From: CAZAMB01 sp964501365 | GTDB lineage: Bacteria > Planctomycetota > Phycisphaerae > UBA1845 | Assembly (NCBI GenBank): GCA_964501365.1 | Contig: CAZCST010000030.1 | Coordinates: 1-64,000, forward strand | Direction: 5' to 3' | Length of the DNA: 64,000 nucleotides | Part shown: in pieces, positions 47,920 to 56,216 of the stretch | How the letters are laid out: each line of letters begins with the position of its first letter | Position numbering within the stretch: position 1 is the stretch's first letter | Translations under genes and position numbers: made by a program | The notes under the pieces: model-generated | The model's database searches: none | Seen by the model: the letters and a program-made list of their open reading frames with translations, nothing else | What the model was told of the DNA's origin: nothing

Positions 47920-48243
47920 ATGTCCATGGACACGTCGCTGAAATCCAAGAGCACACTCGCGCGCCATCGCAACGTCCTTTCCCGCGCCGAGCGCATCGCC
48001 ATTCTGAAGGAAAACGGAATGTGGACCGAAGGCAGAGCGACGGGTCTCCCCAAGGTTGCTCACCGCAAGGCCGCCGTCGGCAAGAAGGAAAAAGTCGAAA
48101 AGGCCGCTGACGGGACTCCGGGCGCTGAGGGTGCAGCCGCCGCTCCGGCCGCTGACGCCAAGGCCGCTGCCGGCGCAAAGCCTGCCGCAGGCGCTAAGGC
48201 CTCCGCTCCGGCCGCCAAGCCCGCTGCCAAGGGCAAGGGCTAG
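47920..48243 (+). CDS. Small basic protein of the PVC superphylum (TIGR04137-like) with Ala/Lys-rich tail
   Basis: A 107-residue protein. The first 50 residues (LKSKSTLARHRNVLSRAERI followed by AILKENGMWTEG) match the small basic protein family seen in Chlamydiae, Verrucomicrobia and Planctomycetes (TIGR04137), thought to be ribosome-associated. The last 55 residues are a low-complexity Ala/Lys/Gly/Pro tail (AAAGAKPAAGAKASAPAAK) like those of histone H1-like or ribosomal protein tails. It is a lineage marker for the organism. The start could be residue 1 or Met3. Confidence 0.88.
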   Translation: MSMDTSLKSKSTLARHRNVLSRAERIAILKENGMWTEGRATGLPKVAHRKAAVGKKEKVEKAADGTPGAEGAAAAPAADAKAAAGAKPAAGAKASAPAAKPAAKGKG

Positions 48244-48729
48244 GAAATAAGGCAACCAGGCAGCAAGGCAACAAGTTTGTAGGGTGCATCTTGATGCACC
48301 TTGTTAGCCGTGAACTTCAGCCCGCGCGCCCCCGTGCTCCAATCCCTGGGTGCCAACACGGGGAGGTAACCCAGCAAATACGTAGTAGCACCCTTCGCAC
48401 CGCGACTGCGCCGTTGGCCCCGAATGGGGCCAGGGTTTGTAGCCACGGGTGGAGCGTTGCGGAACCCCTGGACTTCATTTGTGCCGTAAACCCCCGCCCC
48501 GCAGTGGGCGGAGGGCCGTCACCCAACACCACTATCCCCTCAACCAATGCCAGGTACTGGTTCGGTTTGATTGAAGGGTACCACTGGCCGCTTGCTGCCA
48601 GTGCCGGCACTGGCGGGCAAGCCGCCCGTGGCACTCAAAACTTACCAGTGCCCAATGCCATCGGCTCCTTGTTTCACAGCAGCCAAATCGCTAATCTTGA
48701 TAAACCCTCTCCTCGAAAGGCGGCGTCCT
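48244..48729. repeat. Intergenic repeat cluster upstream of the double IPTL-CTERM gene
   Basis: About 490 bp without a supported gene. It holds TTGTAGGGTG-type palindrome (48277-48300), a diverged CCGCGAACTTC-type repeat (48308-48328), the GGCCCCGAATGGGGCC/GTAGCC element (48416-48453), and the second copy of the 80-bp hairpin element (48565-48649). It has copies of four families also seen at 10.7, 16.3, 28.4 and 37.6 kb. Confidence 0.75.
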
Positions 48730-51189
48730 ATGCAACCTGCTCGGCAATCGATTTCACTGTTTGTTCTCCTGTTCGCGCTGGCCGTATTCGTGGGAAATGC
48801 GTTTGCCGGGGCCTTCGTCTCCATGACGCTACAGCCCGTTCCACCCCAAACCGTCCCGCCTTCCAACTATCCCCCGGGCACAACAATCGTCGGGCAGGAA
48901 ATCATCCTCGGCTCCGTCCCCGCGCGCGTATGGCTTGAGGTGTATATCACGGGCTGGGCGCCCGACGTCTTGAAAGTAGTGCAGGCCACGATTTCAGCAA
49001 CCGATCCCGAACAGGATGGCGGAGGATATTCTGGTTCGAGCGCAACATACATGGGCGCGCCCGCGATCGGTGCGGGCGACCTCCGCCCGGCCCTTCAACC
49101 GTGCAACACCAATGCTGACTGCCGCGCCACCATGAGCGGCATATCTGCCGCGTGCGGTAACGGTGAGCCGTCACATTGCATCTTGTTCGACGGAGTGAAT
49201 CCAAGTTACTTTCCAGCAGGGAAATTCTGTGAACCAAGTTTTGAAAACCTTTGCGACCCTCAATGGATTGGATCTGGTATCGCGGGAACGCCGGCTGTCT
49301 ACCTGTTGTCGCTCAATACTCGATTCGGCTTCGTGGCAGACCCAGGTGAAATTCCTACTGACTTTCACCCATCCCATGTCGGAACGCTCATCCTTGACGT
49401 GCCTGCGAATGCCAGGGGGACATACACGATCGACTTCAAGGAAGATGAGACGTTCTGGTATCCCGACGTCCCACCCGGATCCACCGACCCCTATATCAAC
49501 GCATTGAATAGTGCAAGAATCACGGTGCCGTGCGGACGATGCTGCTCAGGATATTTGGGCGGGCAAATTGACTGCGTCGATCACGTCGGGATTGGCGAGT
49601 GTCCGCACACGGCGGATCAAGTGTTCACAACCGACGAAGTTTGTCCGCAGGCGGGCGGGCTGGACTGTGCGGAGTGTGCTTCGGACGCGGATTGCGAAGA
49701 TGGAATTGCCTGCACGCTCAACCACTGCGGGCCGGATCATGAGTGTTTCTTTGAGCCGGCAGACTTGCTGTGCGACGATGGCATATTTTGCAATGGCTCG
49801 GAGGTTTGCGACGTGGCGACGGGCTGCGGCGCAGGCGAGCCGCCGTGCGAGTATTACCAATGCGATGAGGAAAGCGACCAATGCCACCCCGGCATCCCCA
49901 CCGTTTCCACCTGGGGTCTGCTCGCGCTCGCTCTCATAATCCTCATCGCCGCCAAGCTGCGCTACCGACCCGCGCGCCGGGCGGCCATTGGACTAATCAT
50001 CGCATTAGCGAGCACTTTCTATTCGGGCAGCGCATTCGCCGGCGCCTCTATTACGCTTCAGCCTGTCCTGCCCCAAACCGTTCCGCCGTCCAGTTATCCG
50101 CCCGGTACGACCATCGTCGGACAGGAAATTATTCTCGGCTCTGTCCCCGCGCGAGTCTGGCTGGAAGTGCTTATCACCAGCTGGGCGCCAGAAAACTTGA
50201 AGGTGGTGCAGGCCACGATTTATGCAACCGATCCGGATGGCGGATATTCCGGCGCCAACGCGATGTGCGGGGACTCCCCGGCGGTCGGTGCAGGCGACCT
50301 GCGACCGGCGATCCAACCCTGCAACACAAATGCCGATTGTCGCGCGGCATTCACCCAACTGGACTGTCCGGGGTCAGCGAGTAAGTGCGCCGTTTGGGAC
50401 GGGGTAAGTCCGCCTTACATGCCCGCCGGAACGTATTGTGTGCCGAATTTCGAGAATACCTGCGATCCTCGATGGGGAGGTACCGGACTCGTCGTAGAAG
50501 ACGATCCGATTCCAGTCATCAATCCCCGGTTTGGTTTCGCAGCCGATCCGAACGAAACTCCAATTGACTTTCATCCCTCCTACATCGGGACTCTTGTGCT
50601 CGACGTGCCCGCCAATGCCCGGGGAACCTACACCATCCGCTTCAAGGAAGATGAGACGTTCATGGCCAACGCGGGTCCGCCCGGCAACAACGCTATTCCC
50701 GTCTCCTTGTTTCCCGCCAGGATCACCGTTCCCTGCGGACGATGCTGTTCGGGCTATGTGAGCGATCAAGTCACTTGCGCCGATGGCGTCGGACTTGGCG
50801 AATGCACGAGCCAGATCGACCAGGTATTCACCGAAGGCGAAGCCTGCCCCGACTCCGGCGGGCCGGATTGCGCCACATGCGCCACAAACAGTGACTGTGA
50901 CGACGGCATTCCCTGCACCGTCAATCAATGCTCTCTGGACCATCAATGTTTCTTCACACCCATCGACGCCGCATGTGACGACGGCCTGTTCTGCAATGGA
51001 ATTGAAACCTGCAACACGGCCACCGGCTGCCAGCCCGGCCAGCCCCCCTGCGGTTCCGGCCAGTGCGACGAGTCCGCCGACGAATGTCGCTCCGCCATTC
51101 CCACTGTGTCCAACTGGGGTCTGATCGTTTTGTGTTTGGCGGTTTTGATTGCTGCGAAATTGCGGTGGAAGCCCGCTCCAACGGCTTGA
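48730..51189 (+). CDS. Tandem-duplicated secreted protein with two signal-peptide-like segments and two IPTL-CTERM tails
   Basis: An 819-residue protein (start ATG 48730, MQPARQSISLFVLLFALAVF). Unit 1: signal peptide ending NAFAGA, a beta domain with GTTIVGQEIILGSVPARVWL, a cysteine-rich part with CDDGIFCNGSEVC, then GIPTVSTWGLLALALIILIA with basic residues KLRYRPARR. Unit 2 begins directly with a second hydrophobic segment ending SAFAGA and repeats the same beta domain, the CDDGLFCNGIETC part and AIPTVSNWGLIVLCLAVLIA with KLRWKPAPTA at the end. The units are thus two complete IPTL-CTERM proteins fused in frame. Unit boundaries lie near residues 413-416. The IPTL-CTERM is a membrane-anchoring or processing signal; how the middle copy is treated is unknown. 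Confidence 0.92.
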   Translation: MQPARQSISLFVLLFALAVFVGNAFAGAFVSMTLQPVPPQTVPPSNYPPGTTIVGQEIILGSVPARVWLEVYITGWAPDVLKVVQATISATDPEQDGGGYSGSSATYMGAPAIGAGDLRPALQPCNTNADCRATMSGISAACGNGEPSHCILFDGVNPSYFPAGKFCEPSFENLCDPQWIGSGIAGTPAVYLLSLNTRFGFVADPGEIPTDFHPSHVGTLILDVPANARGTYTIDFKEDETFWYPDVPPGSTDPYINALNSARITVPCGRCCSGYLGGQIDCVDHVGIGECPHTADQVFTTDEVCPQAGGLDCAECASDADCEDGIACTLNHCGPDHECFFEPADLLCDDGIFCNGSEVCDVATGCGAGEPPCEYYQCDEESDQCHPGIPTVSTWGLLALALIILIAAKLRYRPARRAAIGLIIALASTFYSGSAFAGASITLQPVLPQTVPPSSYPPGTTIVGQEIILGSVPARVWLEVLITSWAPENLKVVQATIYATDPDGGYSGANAMCGDSPAVGAGDLRPAIQPCNTNADCRAAFTQLDCPGSASKCAVWDGVSPPYMPAGTYCVPNFENTCDPRWGGTGLVVEDDPIPVINPRFGFAADPNETPIDFHPSYIGTLVLDVPANARGTYTIRFKEDETFMANAGPPGNNAIPVSLFPARITVPCGRCCSGYVSDQVTCADGVGLGECTSQIDQVFTEGEACPDSGGPDCATCATNSDCDDGIPCTVNQCSLDHQCFFTPIDAACDDGLFCNGIETCNTATGCQPGQPPCGSGQCDESADECRSAIPTVSNWGLIVLCLAVLIAAKLRWKPAPTA

Positions 51190-51343
51190 CAACGCCAAAG
51201 GTGTTGAGTCACAAAGCCCAGAGTTGTCGCGTAGCGACCAACCCTGCGATTTGGGCCAACCTCCCTTTGGGGGCTGCTACTAAGATACTTTTCTGGTCAG
51301 GAAAAATTTCGCGATTCCGAACTATTCGCGAGCCGTAATTGCT

Positions 51344-51528
51344 CGTCCCGGAAGGGACGTATTGAAAATAGCCCAGCCATTCATGGCTGGGGAAGGCGAA
51401 AACGTTCTAATGGAGTCCCGTAGGGACGATTGATCGTTTCTTCCGTCCCTACGGGACTTGGCATGGCGAATGATCCTTTCTCCCAGCGTTAAAACGCTGG
51501 GCTATTTTCGGATCGTCCCTACGGGACG
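51344..51528. repeat. 185-bp composite inverted repeat made of short palindromes
   Basis: The ends are CGTCCCGGAAGGGACG (51344-51359) and CGTCCCTACGGGACG (51514-51528). Inside these, GAAAATAGCCCAGC (51364-51377) pairs with GCTGGGCTATTTTC (51496-51509), and GTCCCGTAGGGAC (51415-51427) pairs with GTCCCTACGGGAC (51445-51457). All three pairs are centred on position 51436. It is unlike a normal terminator and resembles a paired REP element or a non-autonomous mobile element. A further palindrome GGCCCAAGTTT-TC-AAACTTGGG lies at 51629-51653. Apart from these, 51190-51890 holds no gene I can support. Confidence 0.8.
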
Positions 51529-51890
51529 AACGGCGCAAGGGTGCAGTTAATGCCGGATGAAATCTGAAACCGTTTGGAGGATGACGCAGACAACCTCAGC
51601 TGCTCATACAACGGTGATTCGACGGGGTGGCCCAAGTTTTCAAACTTGGGGCCATCAATTCTCCCAATTCCCTGATCGTAATTTGTCAGCAAAACGCGCG
51701 CGCCGCGTATGTCTTCTACAATGATGGAACAGCGTTCCCGGCATGTTCGCTTTCTCGCCGTACACTGCCCACCCACAATGGGTAGTACCCAAACATTACC
51801 CTACCACAACGCAAACACAGAAAATTTCCAAACGAACCCGGATATAAGCTGGACTGCATATTATTCGGCGGCTTCTGTCACTTCTGCGGA

Positions 51891-53117
51891 TCAACTCGGA
51901 GCGATATTCGTCGTGGCCGGCGATGCCGGGAAGAAGACGCGGAAGGTGCTGCCTTTGACGAGACGGGATTCAATGTCCAGCGAACCGTGGTGGGCCTCAA
52001 CGATGCGTTTCACCAGCGCCAGACCAAGCCCCGTTCCCCCCACCTGCCGGACGCGCTCGTCCTGCGAGCGGAAAAACCCTTCCGTCAGCCGTGCCCGATC
52101 ATCGGGCCGGATGCCGATGCCGCGGTCGTGCAGCGAAATGAGCACGCCGCTGCGCCCCCGCCGCACGTCGCCGGTGACCTCGATCCCCAGGAATTTGTCG
52201 TCGCCGGAATATTTGATGGCGTTTTGGATGAGGTTCACCAGGATTTGCGAGAGCGCATCCGCGTCGGCGTCGATGCGCGGCAGGCCCGGCGCAATGTCGA
52301 GGCGGTGTTCGAAGCCGTGGTGTTCAAGTTGCGGACGATACGCCTCGTACGTTTCGCGGACGACCTTGCCCGCGTCGGTCGGCTGCAACTCGTACTCCTT
52401 GCCGCCGGCCTCAATGCGGGCGAAGTCAAGGATGCCGTTGATCAGGTTGGTCAGGCGCGTGCTTTCGCGGGCGATGACCGAGTAGTACTCCTGCTTTTTC
52501 TCGTCGCTGGCGATGCGGCCCGATTGCAGCGTTTCAGCGTACATGCGGATCAGGGCCAGCGGAGTCTTGAGCTCGTGCGAAACGTCGGCCACGAAATTGG
52601 ACTTCAATTCGGCCAGCGAGACCTCGCGCTGCACCAGGCGGAGCATGAACCACATGGCCACAGCCAGGGTAATGAGTGCCAGGAGTGTGACACCCATGTA
52701 GGTGGCCGACTGGGTCCAGATGGTGCGGCTCTGCTCCTCAAGAAAACGCGGCGAGGGAGTCATGACCCAACCGGCAAACGGCTCCGCCAGCGGAACCGAC
52801 CATGCGGACTTGTACTGCGCATCGCGGATCACTTGCAGTGTCCCGTCAGAGGGAAGGAGTGGTTTGACGTATCGCTGAACGAGAAGCTCGGAACTGACCC
52901 CCGAGCGCTCGTCCGCGTTGATCGCGGGAAGATTCGACCCCATTTCGGCATCGACCTGCTGACGAATCTGTTCGGCGCGAAGGTAAAGTTGTGACGAGAG
53001 CCGCCCGGTAAGGCTGCGGACCTGCCGCTGGGAGAGGAAAATGCCGACCGCCGCAAGCCCAATTGCGACAGCCACGGTGATTACGCCGATCAGCCGCCAT
53101 CGCCTTGTGGATGCCAT
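51891..53117 (-). CDS. Membrane sensor histidine kinase
   Basis: A 408-residue protein. Helix 1 (LIGVITVAVAIGLAAVGIFL), a periplasmic part of about 100 residues, helix 2 (VTLLALITLAVAMWFMLRLV), then HisKA with VSHELKTPLALIRMYAETLQ and the ATPase domain: N box NLIQNAIKYSG, G1 DRGIGIR, F EGFFRS, G2 GGTGLGLALVKRIVEAH. It autophosphorylates on the H-box His and signals to a response regulator. No response regulator gene is adjacent. Its resemblance is to PhoR/ResE-like kinases. It is 17 bp downstream of and parallel to the LolA-like gene. Confidence 0.93.
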   Translation of the reverse strand: MASTRRWRLIGVITVAVAIGLAAVGIFLSQRQVRSLTGRLSSQLYLRAEQIRQQVDAEMGSNLPAINADERSGVSSELLVQRYVKPLLPSDGTLQVIRDAQYKSAWSVPLAEPFAGWVMTPSPRFLEEQSRTIWTQSATYMGVTLLALITLAVAMWFMLRLVQREVSLAELKSNFVADVSHELKTPLALIRMYAETLQSGRIASDEKKQEYYSVIARESTRLTNLINGILDFARIEAGGKEYELQPTDAGKVVRETYEAYRPQLEHHGFEHRLDIAPGLPRIDADADALSQILVNLIQNAIKYSGDDKFLGIEVTGDVRRGRSGVLISLHDRGIGIRPDDRARLTEGFFRSQDERVRQVGGTGLGLALVKRIVEAHHGSLDIESRLVKGSTFRVFFPASPATTNIAPS

Positions 53118-53134
53118 GAGAATCAGCCCGGCCG

Positions 53135-53845
53135 TCAGTCAGGCTTCTTCGTGCCCGAAGACTTGTCCTCTAGGACCTGGGCATCGCCCGGCGGTTTGTA
53201 GTCAAACAGGTGAATGGAAAAACTGTCGTTCAGGTTCAGTTCGGTCACCTTGTTTTCCGTGATCGTTTCGCCGGAGTTTTCCACGACGCTCTTGAGCACG
53301 ATTCCGGTCTTCGTGCTGATCCAGTACGACGCAATGATGTCCTCGGGGTTGGCCTTCTCGCGGACTTCGAGCAGCACGCAGGGCTGATCAAGAAGCGTTT
53401 CGGAAGGGCCGATCTTGACGATCTTGTCCTTGAGAACCGGCTCCATTTCGTTGTACTCGGTGCGGACTTCGGCGCTGCCTTTGAAGACGAGCTTTCTGTC
53501 TCCGAGATCCATTTCGCGCCAGGCCGTCTCTCCATCCTTGACCATCAGGATCGGCGCGGCAGCCTTTTCCTTGGGAGTTCCAGGCTCTACAACTGGCGTT
53601 GCCAGGCGACGTAGCCGCTGCTTTCCGTTGCCGTTTTTTTCCCAGGTTTCAATGCGTGTCTCTCTGGTTCCAGCGCCGGAGCGGGAAACGGATGTGGTAA
53701 CCATGTGCACGAGCGGGATGTTTTCTCGTAATTTTCTGAGTTCTGCGATCTTGTCGGCCGTCTCGTCCGCTTTCGTGGTCCGGGGCCAAAGGGTCAGAAG
53801 CGCGAACGCCGTGGCCAATGGTGTCAGAGAATTCTTTTTGCTCAT
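53135..53845 (-). CDS. Exported LolA-like / outer-membrane lipoprotein-sorting-like protein
   Basis: The start is the ATG at 53845 (MSKKNSLTPLATAFALLTLW) with AAGGAG upstream; an open stretch upstream has no signal peptide. After a signal peptide (to about residue 30), the protein shows the incomplete beta-barrel pattern of LolA-like proteins: RETRIETWEKNGNGKQRLR, MVKDGETAWREMDLGDRKLV and DIIASYWISTKTGIVLKSVV. Such domains bind lipids or lipoproteins. It is upstream of the histidine kinase, so it may be part of the sensing circuit; this is inference. Confidence 0.72.
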   Translation of the reverse strand: MSKKNSLTPLATAFALLTLWPRTTKADETADKIAELRKLRENIPLVHMVTTSVSRSGAGTRETRIETWEKNGNGKQRLRRLATPVVEPGTPKEKAAAPILMVKDGETAWREMDLGDRKLVFKGSAEVRTEYNEMEPVLKDKIVKIGPSETLLDQPCVLLEVREKANPEDIIASYWISTKTGIVLKSVVENSGETITENKVTELNLNDSFSIHLFDYKPPGDAQVLEDKSSGTKKPD

Positions 53846-53995
53846 CGTTTCATGCTCCTTCGAAATACCATATTCCACGAGCATACGGCGCAGGCAATTC
53901 CGTTACAACCTTGCCCAAACTGGCGGTCGGACGGACCATAGAGTAAAGGCTAGGATGGATGCGGTACTGTGTCTCGAAAGGATTGAATTCAAGGA

Positions 53996-55081
53996 ATGAC
54001 CATGGCTCAGGTGACTGAAGATCAGATTCTCGAAAAGCTGCGAAGCGTCAAAGACCCCGAGCTTCACCGTGATATCGTTTCGCTGAACATGGTGAAGAAT
54101 ATCGCGGTGGCAGATCACACGGTGCGACTGCTGCTGGAGCTGACAACTCCGGCCTGCCCGATGAAGGATCAGATTCAGGCGGACGTGGACCGCGCTCTGA
54201 AATCCTTGAATGGAATTTCGACCGTGGAAATCGAGTGGAGCGCGCAGGTGAGATCGAGTCGCCCGGCGTCGGGAGCACTGCCGCTCGTGAAAAACATTGT
54301 GGCCGTGGGTGCGGGCAAGGGCGGCGTAGGGAAGAGCACGGTTGCAGTTCTTTTGGCGTACGGACTGCACCGAATGGGGGCCAAGGTCGGCTTGATGGAC
54401 GCGGACGTATACGGACCGAGCATTCCGACCATGACGGGAGTCGAGGGTCATCAGCCGAAGGTGTCGGGGAACATGATCGTGCCGCCGCCGGCGGGCGGAG
54501 TGAAGATCATGAGCATCGGATTCATGGTGGAGCGCGACAAGCCGCTCATTTGGCGCGGACCGATGGCGCATGGCGTGGTCAAACAATTTTTGGAGCAGGT
54601 GGAATGGGGCGAGCTTGATTACATGATCGTCGATTTACCGCCGGGCACGGGCGACGTACCTCTGACGCTCGCACAACAGATTCCGCTGACGGGTGCGGTT
54701 GTGGTGTGTACGCCGCAGGATGTGGCGCTGATCGACGCACGGCGGGCCGTGCGGATGTATGAGCAACTGAATGTGTCCTGCCTTGGCATCATCGAAAATA
54801 TGAGCTACTACCTTTGCCCGAAATGCGGCCACCGCGATGAATTGTTCGATCACGGCGGAGCGAAAAATTCGGCGAAGGAGCTTGGCGTGCCATTTCTGGG
54901 TGAAATTCCGCTCAACGTAGGCATTCGGATTCAAGGCGATGCGGGCGCTCCAGAAAAGCTCTTCACGAACACGCCGGACTATGTGATTGAGTCTATCAAC
55001 AAGGTTGTTTCCGCCGTCGCGGGACAGGTCAGCATTCGATCGAGCTTACGAACGCTTACGCCGACCCTGTCCGTTGAATGA
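53996..55081 (+). CDS. apbC: Mrp/ApbC-family Fe-S cluster carrier ATPase
   Basis: A 361-residue protein: an N-terminal MIP18/DUF59 domain (ILEKLRSVKDPELHRDIV) and a deviant Walker A motif AGKGGVGKSTVAVLLAYG, with VGLMDADVYGPSIPTMTG and later CPKC (residues about 278-281), the CxxC that holds a bridging cluster between two subunits. It delivers Fe-S clusters to target proteins. The start could be 53996 or 54002; AAGG lies upstream. It is divergent from the LolA-like gene. Confidence 0.93.
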   Translation: MTMAQVTEDQILEKLRSVKDPELHRDIVSLNMVKNIAVADHTVRLLLELTTPACPMKDQIQADVDRALKSLNGISTVEIEWSAQVRSSRPASGALPLVKNIVAVGAGKGGVGKSTVAVLLAYGLHRMGAKVGLMDADVYGPSIPTMTGVEGHQPKVSGNMIVPPPAGGVKIMSIGFMVERDKPLIWRGPMAHGVVKQFLEQVEWGELDYMIVDLPPGTGDVPLTLAQQIPLTGAVVVCTPQDVALIDARRAVRMYEQLNVSCLGIIENMSYYLCPKCGHRDELFDHGGAKNSAKELGVPFLGEIPLNVGIRIQGDAGAPEKLFTNTPDYVIESINKVVSAVAGQVSIRSSLRTLTPTLSVE

Positions 55082-55092
55082 CGACGACGTAC

Positions 55093-56112
55093 TCAGGAAC
55101 GTAGCGCGGACACGATTCGAGCACGTACTTTGTCGCACACCACAGGCATTGGGTCCCTGCTTCTTGCGCCGGCGGCATGACGGTGACCTCCGCCACCAAA
55201 TTCTTTCGCGATGGCGGCCACGTCCACAACCGGACGCAGGCCCGCCGAATCGGGCGCTTTGCTGCGGAAATTGATGCGGATTTGGCCGTCGGGTTGCTCC
55301 ACCAGCAACACTGAAACTACCACGGAAGCGATGCGAAGTGGTTCGTTGACGATATCCTCCGTGTCGGCAGCTGTGGCCTGGGCGCGGTCGAATGAAGCGC
55401 GCGAAAGTGACATGAATGCCAGCCGGCCATCTGCGTGCAATTCCAACGTGCCAAGCGCTTCACCCAACAGCCGAATACGACCGGGAGAATCCTGCTGATA
55501 TAACGACTCGAAAAGTTCATAGGCCTTGACGCCATGCGAGATCAAATCGGCGGCGGCGTGCAGTGCCCGCGCATCGGTGTTGGAATGGCGAAACCAACCC
55601 GTATCCGTGGACAGACCGATGAACAAATTTGAGGCCGTCGCAGCATCGATCGACCAACCGGCAGATTTCGCAAGTTCGTAAATAATCAGGCAGGTCGCAG
55701 CGGCCGACTCGTCCACCAGAAGATGGGGCGTAATCGGATCTCGCGTGCCGTGGTGGTCAATAACCAGCTTGGGAAGCGGCGATTTCTTCAGCCAGTCTGC
55801 CACGGGCTCGAGCTGACTGAAAGAGCAGGTATCAACGATAAGTACACCGTCGGCCTGGTCCAGTAGATGGGCCGCTTGAGTCGCATCCCCTACCGCAAAT
55901 GACTCCTGTCCTGGCAAACATGCATAGCGAGTCGGCAGAGTTTCAAATAAGAGCGGACTGGCCTGAATTCCCTGAGTCGTCAACAGCGAATGCATGGCAA
56001 GCAATGACCCGATGGCGTCGCCGTCGGGCTTCGCATGTGAAATCAACACGGGTCGCCGCCAACTCGAAATGTGCGAGACCGCCTGCTTGCGTGCTTGATC
56101 ATCGTATCGCAT
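55093..56112 (-). CDS. nrnA: DHH-family phosphoesterase, NrnA-like (nanoRNase / pAp phosphatase)
   Basis: The start is placed at ATG 56112 (MRYDDQARKQAVSHISSWRR); a TTG at 56154 is possible. Motifs: SHAKPDGDAIGS (DHH motif I), VDTCSFSQLEPV, the DHH in VIDHHGTRD, and DHHA1 GGGHRHAAGA near the end. NrnA hydrolyses short RNA oligonucleotides and 3'-phosphoadenosine 5'-phosphate to nucleoside monophosphates. The length (339 residues) is normal. It converges with the apbC gene, ending 12 bp from it. Confidence 0.92.
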   Translation of the reverse strand: MRYDDQARKQAVSHISSWRRPVLISHAKPDGDAIGSLLAMHSLLTTQGIQASPLLFETLPTRYACLPGQESFAVGDATQAAHLLDQADGVLIVDTCSFSQLEPVADWLKKSPLPKLVIDHHGTRDPITPHLLVDESAAATCLIIYELAKSAGWSIDAATASNLFIGLSTDTGWFRHSNTDARALHAAADLISHGVKAYELFESLYQQDSPGRIRLLGEALGTLELHADGRLAFMSLSRASFDRAQATAADTEDIVNEPLRIASVVVSVLLVEQPDGQIRINFRSKAPDSAGLRPVVDVAAIAKEFGGGGHRHAAGARSRDPMPVVCDKVRARIVSALRS

Positions 56113-56216
56113 GGTGCGGGTTATCGTGCAGAGCGACTCGTCACGCAACAGCAATCCGCTTGCGGACTCCGGCTAATGCGGGAAAATGACAAGAAGGGAA
56201 AGGTACTCTGAATCGC

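Noticed and set aside
51344..51528. CRISPR array
   Set aside because: The short repeats are inverted relative to each other and not regularly spaced direct repeats of constant length.
51519..51776. 85-codon minus-strand open frame
   Set aside because: It covers repeat palindromes (51514-51528, 51629-51653), and its sequence is explained by them.
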